DNA from: Chrysomallon squamiferum
Taxonomy: Eukaryota; Mollusca; Gastropoda; Neomphalida; Peltospiridae
DNA: 51,000 nucleotides
Assembly (NCBI GenBank): GCA_012295275.1
Contig: CM022675.1
Coordinates: 2,915,536 to 2,966,535, forward strand
Direction: 5' to 3'
Shown: piece by piece, positions 34,031 through 46,959 of the stretch
Layout of the letters: every line of letters starts with the position of its first letter
How positions within the stretch are numbered: the first letter of the stretch is position 1
Translations under genes and position numbers: made by a program
Notes under the pieces: model-generated
Databases searched by the model: none
Told to the model about the DNA's origin: nothing
Seen by the model: the letters and a program-made list of their open reading frames with translations, nothing else

Positions 34031-35290
34031 ATACGATATAATGCCAAATGTTTGTTATTAAGACAAATCATAAATTCTTGTACTGAAAGTACCTAAGCTC
34101 GGTGTTTGTAGTTAGCTTCCCACCATTTGTCACAGAACTCTGTACCAAATTTATACTTTTCTCTTTTCCTTTTTTATTTTTTTTTTATTAATAGCTAGCA
34201 TTAAGACACTATAAATATAAAATTGTGGTCTTAAGTTATATATTTTCTTTTCTACAAAATTAAATGCATGAAATCCAGTTGTTGTTAGCAAAAAGAGCTT
34301 TTAAAAATAAAATTCCTTTCTTTGCCACTGTCTTATTAAGCTGATTTATTATCAGTTTTAATGTGAATATTATATTATATCTATTGACGTAGTATTTTTA
34401 TCTTGTCTCTTATGCTTTCACATTTCTCTAGAAAGTATGACCAGATATGTAATACATTTTTCCAAAAGGAATTTGTGTGTTTCAACAATTTTGCTTCACT
34501 GTAGGCTGACCCTAAAATTAATATCAGTGAAGCTTTTCATTATAAACAGTTACTCGAAAGAGAGGCAATGTCTTGGCTAAAATTTATATCTTTAATCCAC
34601 GATATCTTTACCCATTAAAAAGTAACTTAACAATTATTGCTCTTAAACCACCATTTTGATAATAGTCAAATAATGGGGCAGCGGGTGTTTGTTTTTTTCT
34701 AGCTATTTTATCAGGTTTTTTATTCCAAATAAACTGAAAGAAATGGGTTTCTAATATTTTAAAGAAATAGTTTGTTGGATTTGGCAGTGAAGAAAAAAAA
34801 TAAACAATTTTCGATAAAACTAAACTTTCAATTGCAGTCATTTTTCTTAGAGGAGACTAAGAACATTTTGACCATTGTTCAAGCAGCCTTTTAACCTCAT
34901 TCAACTTTGCATTAAGATTTAATTCTTGTATTTGATATAGATCCGTGGAAAACCGTACCCGAAGTATTGTGAATTCAATTTTGATCAGATTGTTGGTCTT
35001 TCCCTAAGTTTATTATATTTGTTTGATATGCATTAACTTTAAGACCAGATACATCGATCAAATATTTTGTTTCCACAGATGCTCACAGAGTTTTATCAGA
35101 CCAACCTAACAGCAACGTTGTGTCGTCGGCGAACTGTGACATTTTTAATTCATTGCCGTTGATCTCAATCCTGTATATACGTTTCTTATTTCTTACCAAG
35201 AATCCAAGAATCTCAACATAAAACATGGAAACACAGTGAAATAACAGATCACTTTGTCTGTATCCTCTGTCACATTTCAAGAGTTTAGTA
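34030..35290 (-). mobile_element. 5'-truncated LINE reverse transcriptase remnant
   Basis: The minus strand carries GYRQSDLLFHCVSMFYVEIL, then EINGNELKMSQFADDTTLLL: the RT motifs around the catalytic F-A-D-D box. SGLKVNAYQTN and MTAIESLVLSKIVYFFSSLP follow, then THFFQFIWNKKPDKIARK and YYQNGGLRAI. Near 34140-34080, EFCDKWWEANYKHRA matches the end of such proteins. The order and wording fit L1/Tx1-type LINEs (nicking and target-primed reverse transcription). Many stops and frameshifts separate the blocks, and everything before the RT palm, including the endonuclease, is missing, so it is dead. Confidence 0.8.
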
Positions 35291-35483
35291 ATTTTACCAT
35301 TTATGTATAAACATGATTCCTATTTATTAGAAAAGGTCGATATCCATGTTTGATTTGAAACTCCGAAGTTAATATAATTGTTGTTGTTGTTTTTTGTATT
35401 TTTTTTTTCTACTTCCACGATATTGTATCAAAAGCTTAACAATCCAAAATCTAAAATTATTTAAGAATAACTTCGAAACGCTA

Positions 35484-35540
35484 AAGGGAAATAACTCCAG
35501 CTGTCTCTCTATGCAAGTGATACAGGAATTATCTCCCATT
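35484..35540. repeat. short inverted-repeat element with GGGARATAA ends
   Basis: AAGGGAAATAACTCC at 35484-35498 and GGAATTATCTCCCATT at 35525-35540 are imperfect inverted copies around a 26-bp centre. The same end motif occurs singly elsewhere in the window, so this may be a tiny MITE-like or hairpin-forming repeat. Confidence 0.5.
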
Positions 35541-35639
35541 CTATCAGTAAACACTTTTGTTGTCTGCTAAATGAAGACTGAAACACGACGTGTTTGTTCC
35601 TCGACATTTGCTGTGAGTGGTGATCATTAAATAACAGGA

Positions 35640-35687
35640 TTATTATCATTATTATCGTTATTATGATGATTATTATTATTATTATTA

Positions 35688-35757
<70 letters not shown>

Positions 35758-35780
35758 CATTATGATTATTATTATTATTA
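35640..35780. repeat. (TTA)n microsatellite
   Basis: The longest clean run is about 35691-35757. It is flanked by interrupted TTATCA/TGATTA words. Poly-isoleucine frames here are artefacts. Confidence 0.95.
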
Positions 35781-35899
35781 ATTTACTAATAGGAATTACA
35801 CTGTATATTAATAAATTGTTGAAACAGGATAAAGTGTATATAATATACACCGATATGTTAAATTGCTCTTGCACTTCATACTTATGAAAGCTTGGTTTA

Positions 35900-36500
35900 G
35901 AAAAAACTAATAACAAACTCAGATGGAAGGCGGAGATGTGATTACTCAGAGCTCACGAATCTACTTTTATATGTAGCCTCGCAGCTGTACGCGTTGTTGT
36001 CTGTGTCTGTCTCTCTGTGTGTGTAATTTAGGATCGAACGCTTGGTACTCACTCACTCTGAAGGCAGATGATGTCACCGTTCAGCCATGAAGACAACCTT
36101 GAACAGGCTGCCCAATAACCGAGGTAATCACCGCTTCCCACAAAGCTTGCCGTATTTTGACTTTCGTTATTTCTTTGTGTATCTGTTTTCCTGGAAACAT
36201 AGCACTGGCAAGTGTGTATTTAGAGTTGAATATTCCATTTCTGTTTGTGTCATCTGCATAATAGTTAAGCAGAGTTAGAGCCAGAAGGTCTTAAGTGCAT
36301 ATATTAATAAGATATTTTTACGTACTTTTTCTATGTGTACATATCCGAGTGTCTGAGTATGTCTGTCTGTCTGTCCCTCTCTCTCTCTTTCTCTCAGAAT
36401 GTTACATTTATTTATTTATTTTATATTTACTTTTTCAAAAGTAGTAAGTTATTTATGTATAACTTTGTATATATGTGTATGAAATGTTTCATTGTTATAA
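35900..36500. other. unassigned stretch, less A+T-rich at its start
   Basis: 35930-36160 is richer in G+C than its surroundings and holds a short frame beginning MKTTLNRLPNNR (ATG at 36087), with a donor-like GAG/GTAATC after it. That could be a first exon, but nothing connects to it. The rest is CTCT/TGTC-rich noncoding DNA. Confidence 0.3.
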
Positions 36501-36507
36501 ATCGGTT

Positions 36508-36560
36508 TAGTATTAGGGTTAGGGTTAAGGTTAAGATCAGGTCTGGAATAAAATTTATTT
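36508..36560 (+). repeat. short telomere-like patch
   Basis: TATTAGGGTTAGGGTTAAGG followed by GGAATAAAATTTATTTT, the same pairing of telomere-like words and an ATAAAATTT leader seen at 2020-2700. Confidence 0.6.
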
Positions 36561-36927
36561 TAATATCAGTTATCTTTCAAGATGATTTAATTTTTTTGCC
36601 AAATGTTACCAAACTTCTTAAGTCATTCCGGTTGTAAAAAATAAATATGGTTATTATTATTAAAACTTTAAAAGAAGTCTGTTATATTAACATTCATATT
36701 CATTGCAGTCTTTTTTCAGTTCATTATGTACGTAAAGTATATAATTCACAAATACTATGACCAAAACGAAGACGTTTATAACTTATAACATAAGAATACA
36801 AAAGCCTGGTTTTATTTATAAAAATGTAAACCATGCCTTATACAGGTTAGATATTGCTAGACATGAAATATGATTACAACGAAGATAAAGAACTTAGATC
36901 ATTTAATATGGAGCTGATGGCACTATT

Positions 36928-36959
36928 TCATTCTTCTTCTTCTTCTTCTTCTTCTTCTT

Positions 36960-36990
<31 letters not shown>

Positions 36991-37025
36991 TTATTATTAT
37001 TATTATTACTACTACTACTACTACT
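36928..37025. repeat. compound (TTC)n-(TTA)n-(CTA)n microsatellite
   Basis: About 19 TTC triplets (36931-36988), then TTA, then CTA triplets. Confidence 0.95.
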
Positions 37026-37512
37026 GAATCTTTATTTATTATTATATTTTAATTCATTTATTTAATTTTATCATTCCAATACATATAGCTTTTATTATAA
37101 TTTTAATTAATTTATTTAGAAGAGGATTGATACCAGCTCATTACTGTATTTATTCTTTGATCTTATTCTTTTCAAACATGTGGTAAGTCAGATTTATTTT
37201 AGTTAAGGGTACACCAACCCTAGAATGTGACAAATACAAAGCGTATTCAACAGCGCAGGCTGCATGCAAGTTATTTAAACTTTCTTTCTTTTGTGTTTTC
37301 TTATTAACTGTCTCTCTGACTTTTCTCTCCAGATTCACAGAAGTCTCACATTATTAATTTAAATCTTTATTTAGTGAACTCGCACAACCAGCTTGCAGCA
37401 CCCAGAAAACTAAACGATCATTCAACCAGCTGGGTGTCGTGCCTGAACAAGATGTTTTTCACGAATTTTGAACAAACATTATTCCAATAAGGAAAACAAA
37501 AATAACTTGAAA

Positions 37513-37543
<31 letters not shown>

Positions 37544-38385
37544 CAACAACAAGAGTCACAAATGAAGATAATAATACTACAAAAGTAGTTATTTATGTAT
37601 TTACTTTCTGTTATTACTAATTACAAGCTTAACCGTTTCAAAACTGTAACATGCGGACGACTGCTGGATCAAAGCTTGTCAGTGGCTCATCAGGTAATTT
37701 TCACATAACTGATGTTTGAAATCTTTTCAGTTTTTGTGAATTTAATAGAGCTTGTTGCTAACACTTGGAATACAGGCAATGTGGGAATTTTACCTATATT
37801 ATTATTAATGACAATCTCTGTGTGTGTGTGTATGTATGTTTTATATATATATGTAAACGTGCCAAAATACTGACATAATATTCCTTTATATGTGATTTTA
37901 TATTGTTGTTGTTTTTTTCTCTCTTTTTCTATCGCTAGATAAAAACCGAGTACTAGTTCAAAAGGGTAACATTTAATGTGTTAATATTCTGTGTGAATAT
38001 TTTATTATGCTATCGCAACACCTAGTTACAACAAATAAAACAAAATACTGTACAATAATAACAAGATATGAGGAAACGCACAGAAATGTAAATGTAAACG
38101 TTAATTAATTTATTAATAAAAAAATCTGACATGCTGTAATTAGTGTTCATTAATTAGGTGGGAAAAAGAGATTTAGGTTGTATGTAAATATAACAGAAAC
38201 CTATTTATCATATTTATTTATTTTGTTTTGTTTTCAAATCAGAGTAATATAAAGACATGTGAATACTGTAATGTTCGGTGACTAATGTTTACAGTTACAC
38301 CTATTACTCATAATACATGATAACTATTTCAGTTACGTCACAGCGTGTAACGCTATCTCGTTGTGCTAGCTACCCTGCCAAAAAC
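37026..38385. other. noncoding stretch, nothing recognised
   Basis: Includes an (AATA)n at about 37513-37543 and short TG runs near 37816-37832. No gene or element is supportable. Confidence 0.5.
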
Positions 38386-38387
38386 AA

Positions 38388-38560
38388 ATAGTGACGTCAC
38401 TTATACCTTTCTCTTGTTTCATTTCCATTCAGTCAGACTGTGACGTCATTTTATCTATAGTAACAGTCTCTAATTTCTTATTCAGTAAAAAAAGAAAAAA
38501 AAAAAGAAAAAACACAAAACGTGATGTTGTTCTATATTTGTTACAGAATCCTGAATTTTC
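38388..38560 (+). promoter_or_regulatory. twin CRE block, possible promoter
   Basis: Two perfect TGACGTCA palindromes (38392-38399 and 38441-38448) lie 42 bp apart. They are followed by AACGTGATGTTGTTC and an acceptor-like ATTTGTTACAG ending near 38547. The block resembles 44805-44945 in order and wording (GACGTCACTT, TTTCAT, GTGAC, AACGTAATGTTGTT, then an acceptor), so the two may be copies of one promoter or repeat. Confidence 0.35.
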
Positions 38561-38639
38561 TATTGAACTGCTATTTCAAATGACATTTCATTTTCTTTCT
38601 CAAACGACAGTTAGCCATTACTCAGGATGAAGATTCCAA

Positions 38640-39740
38640 TATTATCAACAAAAGTGGAAAAAAGAAAAGACAATATGGAGAAAATCAAATAAATCAGATG
38701 TGAATCTTTGAAAATTAATGTGACATTTCCGATACCAATGAAATCAGTAAATAGTGAACAAAGATTTTAATCAAAAGAAGATTTTGGCAAAGTTAAGTGT
38801 ATTTATTAAATATTAAATATAGATTATAGCATGAGTGTTGGATGTACAAAATAGATAAAAATAGTTGTTTTATTATTTTTCTTTAAGATGTTTTAAGAAT
38901 TTTTTGATACATAAAAATGATAAAGACAATATTAGAAGAAATATTTTTTTTCACATAAACGTAACCTGAATATTTTACTTCAACTGTTTTTGCTTTGTTT
39001 CTTAATTTTGTAGAAAAATATTTTTAATAAATTGAAATATATAATATATATATATTTAGTTGTATTTTTGGGGGGTTTTTTGAAGTTAAAGAAAAAAAAT
39101 TCCATCTCCAAAATGTGACAGTAAAGAATTAGTCCAAATACAAAACACATAAAGTTCTGTTAGTGAAATAATTAACTCAGACATTATGGAGAAACCATCA
39201 TGGACAGAAAGGAGTCAATAATTCATTTTTATTTCTGTAGCTGTGGTAATCATACATTTAAATCAGCATTTTTATTTTAGTCAACTTTACCTTTGTCTTA
39301 TTCTGTTGCTCAGATTTTTTTAAACACCAGTGAACTGAATATTTCACTTAGGAAATAATTTCAAGTGAATGTATAAAATCATTGTTAAGGAAAACTATAG
39401 TCAAAATCTCAGACGGTGAAATTTGTGAAACTCATTCTTAATTTATCCAGCGATAACAAAACACTGATTATTATCCAACATGGAGAGTACATCAATACAG
39501 CAGAATACAGTTATCTGGAAGTTTATGTTTTTAAACTTGGCAGTCATAGACTACACATTCAGCCTACCATTCAAATAAAATATGTTGTTTAAAAACCAAC
39601 ATACTAAAGTGTGATGAATTCCAAAATGGCACCAAACCATCTCTCCATTACCTAGGTGAGCAGTTTCTAAGTACTCACTGATCTGTGTTGTATAATACAG
39701 ATTATTTGTAAAACTTAATAATTTATTTAATTCCAGGAAA
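38640..39740. other. noncoding stretch, nothing recognised
   Basis: A+T-rich unique DNA without motif-bearing frames. Confidence 0.5.
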
Positions 39741-39751
39741 ATACAGTCAGT

Positions 39752-39835
39752 TGTGTGGTTAGTGGTAAACGGCTCGGGGAGGTGAATGGCCCAGCTTAAC
39801 GTTCACCTGCTGAACTGTAGGGACACAGGGGATGT
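39752..39835. other. small G+C-rich island with a hairpin
   Basis: About 80 bases clearly richer in G+C than the rest of the region. They contain AGGTGAA and TTCACCT as inverted arms around a 15-base loop (39779-39807) and a leading GTGGTTAGTGGTAAACGG that faintly recalls a tRNA D arm. It may be a SINE or tRNA-derived scrap; no full cloverleaf can be drawn. Confidence 0.25.
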
Positions 39836-39839
39836 TGTT

Positions 39840-41870
39840 TTTGTTGAGTCAGTTCAAGATGTTTTAAATTTGTAATACTGGACTAATAATATTAATAACT
39901 GAATATTCAACAGAGAGAATATTTTAAAATGTTATTTAACAGTATTTCAGCGTGACACTAAAACTACATCTATTCTGAAGTTTTACATTTACTCTTTATT
40001 TACATTAGTTTTGTATGGCTATAAATTAATTATATAATACCTTGATTTGCCTATACCTGGAAACTTGCTGTGTCTCTACTGAACTTTCAAAGTCTGCTTT
40101 GTTAGTGAGTTCAGAAAGAAAGAAATAAAATCACGTCACAAAGTTAAAAATCTCATCTGAAATTTACAAAAACAATCTCAAGAAGACTGCTGAATGTTTT
40201 CTTTGTATTAAAATTGATACTAAATATATTTTTTATTTTTTTATATCTTCATTGAATAAATTAGGTGGAAATTACACATTTGTATTACTCCCTGTACTGT
40301 ATGAAACATTAGAAAATTAATTACAGAAAGCATAAAATGTTTTATCTCAAAACAGTTTATCCGAATAAAAGGTATATTATTGTTTAGTTTAAATTCAAAA
40401 CATTACAAAACAAAATTCATCTGAACTTATTAAAATAAATTATAAACCAAAAATATTTAAAATATTTAATATTGTAATTTTATATATGTGTAAGTAAATT
40501 TGGTTCAATTTAAATAACCTGATTTTGTTTTATCCAAAGTTTGCATGGTTATCTCCCTTGTCCTGAGTGGGGTTTTTTTTCAAAGGAAACTGCCTGGTTG
40601 TACAAATGCTCGCTTGTCAGAATGCTGAGTTTTGTAATATTAGATTCCTGCAGATGTCAGTGAAATCAGCAGAGTCAAAGAATGAGAGAAAACAGACTTT
40701 GGCTGCAAAATTTTAAAACTGTTTGTTACATAAACTCACCATAACTTAAATACTTCTAAAATTTAAAAACTAGGATTAACAGTTTGACATTGCTTATTTT
40801 ACCATAAAAGGGTATTATAGATAGTTAAACAGACATTTAATTAAACACTTAAATTGGCATTTAAAGGCACTTTTATTTACATATTATAATTAATACAGAT
40901 TTTTTAGTCAAAAATAAATAAATAAATCTAAGGCCAAAACTGAAAAATATACAAAGTGTACAATCTCATAAACTGAAAGCACACACTGTTTGTGAAACAC
41001 GTGTGACAAAGCACTGACATGTAACTATAAATAGACAAATGTGTAAGCTAAAAGACCTGAACCAGAGATCAGACACACACTCAGGTTCTATTCCAGTGAC
41101 TGGGTACTGACATGAACAACAGATAATTTCTCTTGAAAAACAAATAAAAATAACGATGTGAAATAAATCATCTCCCAAAAATAGTTTAATTACTGAGATT
41201 AAAATGTATAAAACTGCAACTGAAATAAAAAACTAATTTTAAAAATTTTAAACAGAAAGATGAAGTAAACACTTGAAATTAAAACACTTTCAACATAAAA
41301 ATATAACCATTTTAATTAATTAATAGTTCTCAATTTAAAAGGTAAATAATTCAAGCAAAGTGTTTAAAAATAAAAAGTAAATAAATATCAAAACTGAAGA
41401 ATACACTCAGTGGTTTAACTGATTAACTTCAGCTAGGAAGAATTAATTTCTGTGTTTGTTTATATTAACAGATATACAAATACAATATATTTCTGTTTGA
41501 GTAGAATTATAACTCTTTTCTTAAAATTAATGCTTAAACTATTGTTTTCCATTACAAATCTTGTTATATTTTTATAATGAAAATATTTTTTAATGAATAT
41601 TGTTTCTAATAATAAAATGTTCATGTTTAATTTACTCCTGTTTATTTTAAGAAAAACACAATTTATCTGATAAGTTACCAAAGTACTGGAACATATTAAA
41701 TTAACTAAGTTGAAATTTAACAACTTATGATTTAAAAATAATAATAATAATAATAATTACTATTATTATTATTATTAAAAAATAAATAAAAACATCATAT
41801 AACTGAAAATAGTTTTATCAACTTTCAATTTTCCTTTTATGATGACGCCAACAATTTCAATACTTTCAAC
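39840..41870. other. long noncoding stretch, nothing recognised
   Basis: A+T-rich. Open frames at 40966-41178 and 41460-41723 (minus) lack motifs and splice context. A GGTTATCTCCCTT motif copy is at 40548. Confidence 0.5.
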
Positions 41871-41877
41871 TGACTGA

Positions 41878-42092
41878 AATACAGATATATGTAAATACAG
41901 ATATAAGTAAACACAGATATAAGTAAATACAGATAAAAGTAAACACAGATATAAGTAAATACAGATATAAGTAAACACAGATATAAGTAAATACAGATAT
42001 AAGTAAATACAGATATAAGTAAACACAGATATAAGTAAACACAGATATAAGTAAATACAGATATAAGTAAACACAGATATAAGTAAATACAG
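41878..42092. repeat. 16-bp minisatellite, about 13 copies
   Basis: GATATAAGTAAACACA and GATATAAGTAAATACA alternate irregularly. The minus-strand frames of CVYLYLYLLIS type are artefacts, open because consecutive units cycle through all frames without stops. Confidence 0.95.
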
Positions 42093-42156
42093 ACATGTAT
42101 GCTCAGTAGGAAGTGCTGACAAAATACGTCTGACAGGAATCAGTTTCTATGACTAC

Positions 42157-42158
<2 letters not shown>

Positions 42159-42197
<39 letters not shown>
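42159..42197. repeat. (TAA)n microsatellite
   Basis: About 13 uninterrupted triplets. Confidence 0.95.
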
Positions 42198-42198
<1 letters not shown>

Positions 42199-42290
42199 TA
42201 AGGACATTCTCAACTTGAGACAAATGTCATTCTATTTTTCAAAGTGACAATCACGCACGCCATCTGTATGTTTCTAAATGAACAAAATAA

Positions 42291-42291
<1 letters not shown>

Positions 42292-42329
<38 letters not shown>
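42292..42329. repeat. (TG)19 microsatellite
   Basis: An uninterrupted TG run. Confidence 0.95.
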
Positions 42330-42330
<1 letters not shown>

Positions 42331-43060
42331 TCTTTATTTTAAAGGAGACAAAATATTTCACGATACACGCTTTCAGAATATTAAATTTGATTTATGTTAC
42401 ATAAAACAACAATTAGGAAAAGATTTAATAACACGTAAAAGTACAAAAGACTAGACACTCATAAAGCTATCTAATATGTGGATATGAATAATTTGAAACA
42501 AGAAAAACAAAGTTTTCTGTTACTTGAACAAATCAAATTGCAAAGCCTGTCAACAAGCTCTCTGTTCAGATCTGCATTCGGTGACTGATGAAGTCGGATG
42601 AACTTTGACCTTTAACCCACATATTTTTGTAACGAAAAGCTTTTAATCTCCTTCTTTAGCATGCTGGTAATCTGAATTTTAAGAACAATTATATAAAAAA
42701 AAATTTCTTAACATGGTAACTATATTTGAAAGTTATTTTTATGATAAATAAATAAATAATAATGATAATGAATAAATAGCATAACATAACATAATTGTTA
42801 TTACTACTGCTACGACTGCTTCTATAAGTACTATAACGGCTTCTACTAATTTTTCTTACTATTATTGTTATTAGTATTAATATTGGTGTTGTTACTATTC
42901 TAAAGTATTTTAGTAAATTATTTATTGATTTTAGTTTTATTATTTATTTATATTTTTCATATCGTTGTCTCCGCCGTTTTCGTCGTCGTCATTGTTTATA
43001 AGAAATGTATAAAATAAAAATACGGTTTTTTTTTCGTTTTTTTTCGGAAGAATTGTAAAG
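42330..43060. other. noncoding stretch, nothing recognised
   Basis: A+T-rich, with ACT/TTA-rich patches near 42798-42900. No supportable gene. Confidence 0.5.
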
Positions 43061-43061
43061 C

Positions 43062-43235
43062 GTCAGTTGTTCTACAGTGTTCAGGTGAAATTCACATCAG
43101 TGGTGAGAACTGCGAAGCAGGTGGGATGGTATGGTGGGGGGCGACCTCGATTTTATTTTGCGTTTGACTGGTGCAGGCCGAACTTAGACCGATCGATAAA
43201 CTCGCTGTCATGGCAACGAAATACACAGTTCCCGT
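43062..43235 (+). other. G+C-richer island, possible 5' exon
   Basis: Holds GCAGGTGGGATGGTATGGTG and an ATG at 43210 (TGTCATGGCAACG). Two overlapping frames run into a TTA microsatellite. It could be a promoter or first exon with a CAG/GTGGGA donor near 43120. No protein family was recognised. Confidence 0.2.
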
Positions 43236-43523
43236 TCTTTCTTTTATTTATTTATTTATTTATTTTTTAGATTATTATTATTATTATTATTATTTTATTT
43301 GTTGTTATTATTATTATTTAAATTTATTTTTCACTATTTCTTTAGTTATATTTATCATTATTACTACTACAACTACTACTACTACTTCTAATGTGATAAT
43401 GATCATGACGATTATTATTTATTTTTTCCCATTTATCATTGATTTACTTCCGTATTTATTTCAAATTGTACTTTTTAAGGTTTATTTCGTTTTCTGTCTT
43501 TCATTTAACGAAACGGTTGGACG

Positions 43524-43644
<121 letters not shown>

Positions 43645-43789
43645 GTTGTTGTTGTCAGCGGGTGTTTTACTTACGTTGTAGTGACTGACTGTTCTGTCAG
43701 ATGCAAGGAATGAATGAAGGAAGGAAGAAAGGAATAAATAAAGACGGTAAGTCTCTTATTAGTTGAACTGACTTCATTTCCGTGGTATT

Positions 43790-44492
43790 TGCGGTGTGTG
43801 TGCGTGTGTGTGTGTGTGTAAGCAGGTATGTAGAGTAACGTGAATGCTATTACTGTTACTACTACAACTAGAGTACTACTGCTAGTAATACAACATGGAA
43901 ACAAGCTACAACGGGAGCAGTAACATTAACAGTAAACACTATAACAACGATACAAAACAGCAACCACCACAGTAGCAACATTATGATTAACAGTAACGAC
44001 AACAACAACGACGGAAGCAGCTATATTAATCGAAATGGTAAAACATATCAGCTACATAAATGAGAACTACAACAACATTAATAAAACACCGATGATACGA
44101 CACCAGCGTTAATAATCACAGTTAGACTTATATGAAGAAAACACTAACAGCAACTATATCAACAACGACGTCAGACACGACAGCAGTACAGGAATAACAG
44201 CAAACATTTCAAAACAATAATAGGCACTATAACATAATATTAGAACAGGCAAACAAATGATGATTACAATAATGTTAAAACCAATTCATTATTATGATGA
44301 TGATAATGATAATGATAATAAATTCAACATGGAAAACCAAAACATTAACGGAAAAGACCACAACGACGGCAGTAATGATATTAATTATAAATAATATCAA
44401 TAATGTATGAATAACAGTTCCCGTAAAAAGCGAAAAATTACAATGAGACAACAATAACTAGAAGATAACAACGACAGCGAAATCAAACTAAA

Positions 44493-44524
<32 letters not shown>

Positions 44525-44610
44525 CAACAGTGAAAAACAACCGCACAATAACATCACTAACAGGAACGACAACGACAGCAGTTTTATTCTAACATTCATC
44601 ATGCAGACGA
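43790..44610. repeat. AAC/ACT-rich dispersed repeat, copy 2
   Basis: It starts at a (GT)n run (43794-43818) and follows the same order of landmarks as 11600-12660: ACTACTACAACTA, ACATTATGATTAACAGTA, TATTAATCGAAATGG, AATGAGAACTACAACAACAT, AAAACACCGATGATA, AACAGCAACTATATCAACAA and CTAACATTCATCAT. The two copies are diverged and differ by short insertions such as an AAT run at about 44491-44520. Confidence 0.65.
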
Positions 44611-44822
44611 CACTAGCCCTAGTGCAGCAATTACAATTTACTTTATTTTTTTAAAAATTATTGTAATTATTATTATTATTTAAGTAAATTTAAAATGAAA
44701 TATAAGAAATGAATCTAAGGATATACATTGTCTAGTTCCAATTTCTTTTTTCTTTAAATTTCCATATAACTTTTGTAATAAAAGTGTTTTTGAATTAAAT
44801 GTCATCATCCAAAAATAGCAAT

Positions 44823-44830
44823 TGACGTCA
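44823..44830. promoter_or_regulatory. CRE-type palindrome TGACGTCA
   Basis: The fifth perfect copy in the window, in ATTGACGTCACTTGTCAG. About 110 bp later an acceptor-like TTAACTTGCAG (ending near 44936) opens a short frame (KIEDILKYIILLYKFSQHLK) to a TAA at about 45023. Confidence 0.3.
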
Positions 44831-45039
44831 CTTGTCAGAATTGCTTCTGTAGTTTCATGTCATCAACTGACTTGTGACAGAGAACGTAATGTTGTTTGTT
44901 ATCTGATCATAACGGTGTGTGTTTTTAACTTGCAGAAAATAGAAGATATTTTAAAATACATTATTTTATTATACAAATTTAGCCAACATCTTAAGGGTAC
45001 TTCAGAAATTGAAACGAACAAGTAAAATCACAGAGTGGA

Positions 45040-45274
45040 ATACAGATAAACTACCTATACCTCGTATACCTATTCAGAAATGAAGTTTGCCATATGTGAT
45101 GTTCTTATATATTTATCACGCATTAGGTTGAATCTGTTTTATTACTGTACATGCCTGCTATAGTTTCCTGTAAGTTGTAGATCACGCGCCAAATTAGCAC
45201 CCGTTATTCTCTAAATGTTGACCAATTCGGTTTACTTTTGCTGGGCTTAATTCATTATGTTTCAAAACAATCTT

Positions 45275-45275
<1 letters not shown>
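45040..45275. other. noncoding stretch, nothing recognised
   Basis: Unique sequence, no motif-bearing frame. Confidence 0.4.

Positions 45276-45325
<50 letters not shown>
45276..45325. repeat. (ATT)n microsatellite
   Basis: About 16 uninterrupted triplets. Confidence 0.95.
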
Positions 45326-45326
<1 letters not shown>

Positions 45327-45559
45327 ACATGAGAGCTAGCTCATAGGTACTGAGTCATACGAAGGGATATCAGTTTGTTACACTCTTCTGAAATAACAAA
45401 TTTGTTCAGTTTAAACATTGATTCAAACTTTCTTAAACATATAAATACGCTCAAACACACACATATCTAAATGTCTTTCATAAACACAGACACACATACA
45501 CATACACACATATGTATCAGTATATGTCTCCTTATCTGTCTCTGTATGTTTGTATGTAT

Positions 45560-45638
45560 GTTTGTGTGTGTGTGTATATTTATATATATGTGTGTGTGTG
45601 TTTGTGTGTATATATTTATATATATATGTGTGTGTGTG

Positions 45639-45677
<39 letters not shown>

Positions 45678-46005
45678 GTGTGTGTGTATATATATGTGTG
45701 TGTGTATATATGTGTATGTGTATATATTTATATATATGAGTGTGTGTGTGTGTATATATGTGTGTGTGTGTGTATATATATGTGTGTGTGTGTATATGTG
45801 TGTGTGTATATATATATGTGTGTGTGTGTGTATATATGTGTGTGTGTATATATATGTGTGTGTGTGTATTTATATATATATGTGTGTGTGTGTTTATATA
45901 TGTGTGTGTGTGTATATATATGTGTGTGTATATTTATATATATATGTGTGTGTGTGTGTGTATTTATATATATATGTGTGTGTGTGTTTGTGTATATATA
46001 TATAC
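45560..46005. repeat. interleaved (TG)n/(TATA)n array
   Basis: TGTGTGTG blocks separated by TATATA or TATTTATATATA blocks for about 440 bp. The open frames of CVCVYICVC type on the plus strand (up to about 200 codons) and HTHTHIYIH type on the minus strand are artefacts. Confidence 0.95.
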
Positions 46006-46319
46006 AGAAAGAGAGAAAAGATAGATATAATACACACACATATAATCACACATAACTCTTTCTTAAGCCTTCATACATACATAGTACATACGCACATACA
46101 TACAAACATGCGCACAAGTAAGTTGATAAACTTGTGGTTGTCAGTGTTTCTAGTAGTAGCAGATTAACTATCAGTTCTTACATAAAAAGATTGAGAAGAA
46201 GATATAACACGTTTGTTTCAAATTACAGTCAGATTTATTTACTAATCTACAATGTCACATACAAGTTTGTGAACCTTAAGATCATAATGTAATGATTTTT
46301 ATATAACATTGAAATTTAT

Positions 46320-46339
46320 TTTTATTATTATTATTATTA

Positions 46340-46385
<46 letters not shown>
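46320..46385. repeat. (ATT)n microsatellite
   Basis: About 21 triplets with one GTT interruption. Confidence 0.95.
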
Positions 46386-46603
46386 GTTGCTGTTCTTTTT
46401 ATTAAAATGAATTTACTTTTAGTCTGTTTTACATGTTAAGGAAATATAATGCAGTGACTGAGGATAATATGTAAGTAAACCTATCACTTTTGTTAATATA
46501 TTATCAGATTTAAATTTAAATCACCTTCTTCGACAAGCGTGTTTTTTACAGAAACGCTTCTGATGAAGAAATAAATTGTAAGAAGAGGAAAGGCGCACGC
46601 ATT

Positions 46604-46765
46604 TGCTTGTGTCACTGTGTACTTGTGTGTGTTGCTGTGTACTTGTGTGTGTTGCTGTGTACTTGGGTGTGTCACTGTGTACTTGTGTGTTGCTGTGTAC
46701 TTGTGTGTGTTGCTGTGTACTAGGGTTTGTCACTGTGTACTTGTGTGTTGCTGTGTGTCTTTGTA
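46604..46765. repeat. 19/21-bp minisatellite
   Basis: GCTGTGTACTTGTGTGTGTT and variants (CACTGTGTACTTGTGTG, CTGTGTACTTGGGTGTGTCA) repeat about eight times. Frames on both strands here are artefacts. Confidence 0.9.
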
Positions 46766-46959
46766 TGTATCAGTTTGTGTTTGTGTGTAATTTCTTTTTT
46801 TGTGTCTGTGTGTCATTGTATGCGAGCATATTACTGTTAAATCAATACAAACTCGTTGCCATCTCTTAGTTTTCACTATAATTTGATGATTCTAAGAATT
46901 GAGTAAGAGAAATATTTTGTTTACCTACAAAGGTAAATAAATAAAAACTTGTTTTTCAG

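Noticed and set aside
36040-36110. A possible tRNA from the word GGATCGAACG
   Set aside because: No A box at the right distance and no cloverleaf with paired acceptor arms could be drawn.
41775-42122. 115-codon hydrophobic frame on the minus strand that resembles a membrane protein
   Set aside because: It is generated by the 16-bp GATATAAGTAAAYACA array; the hydrophobicity is a translation artefact.
45471-46167. Cys/Val/Tyr-rich frames of up to 205 codons
   Set aside because: They come entirely from the TG/TATA compound repeat and are open in several frames at once.
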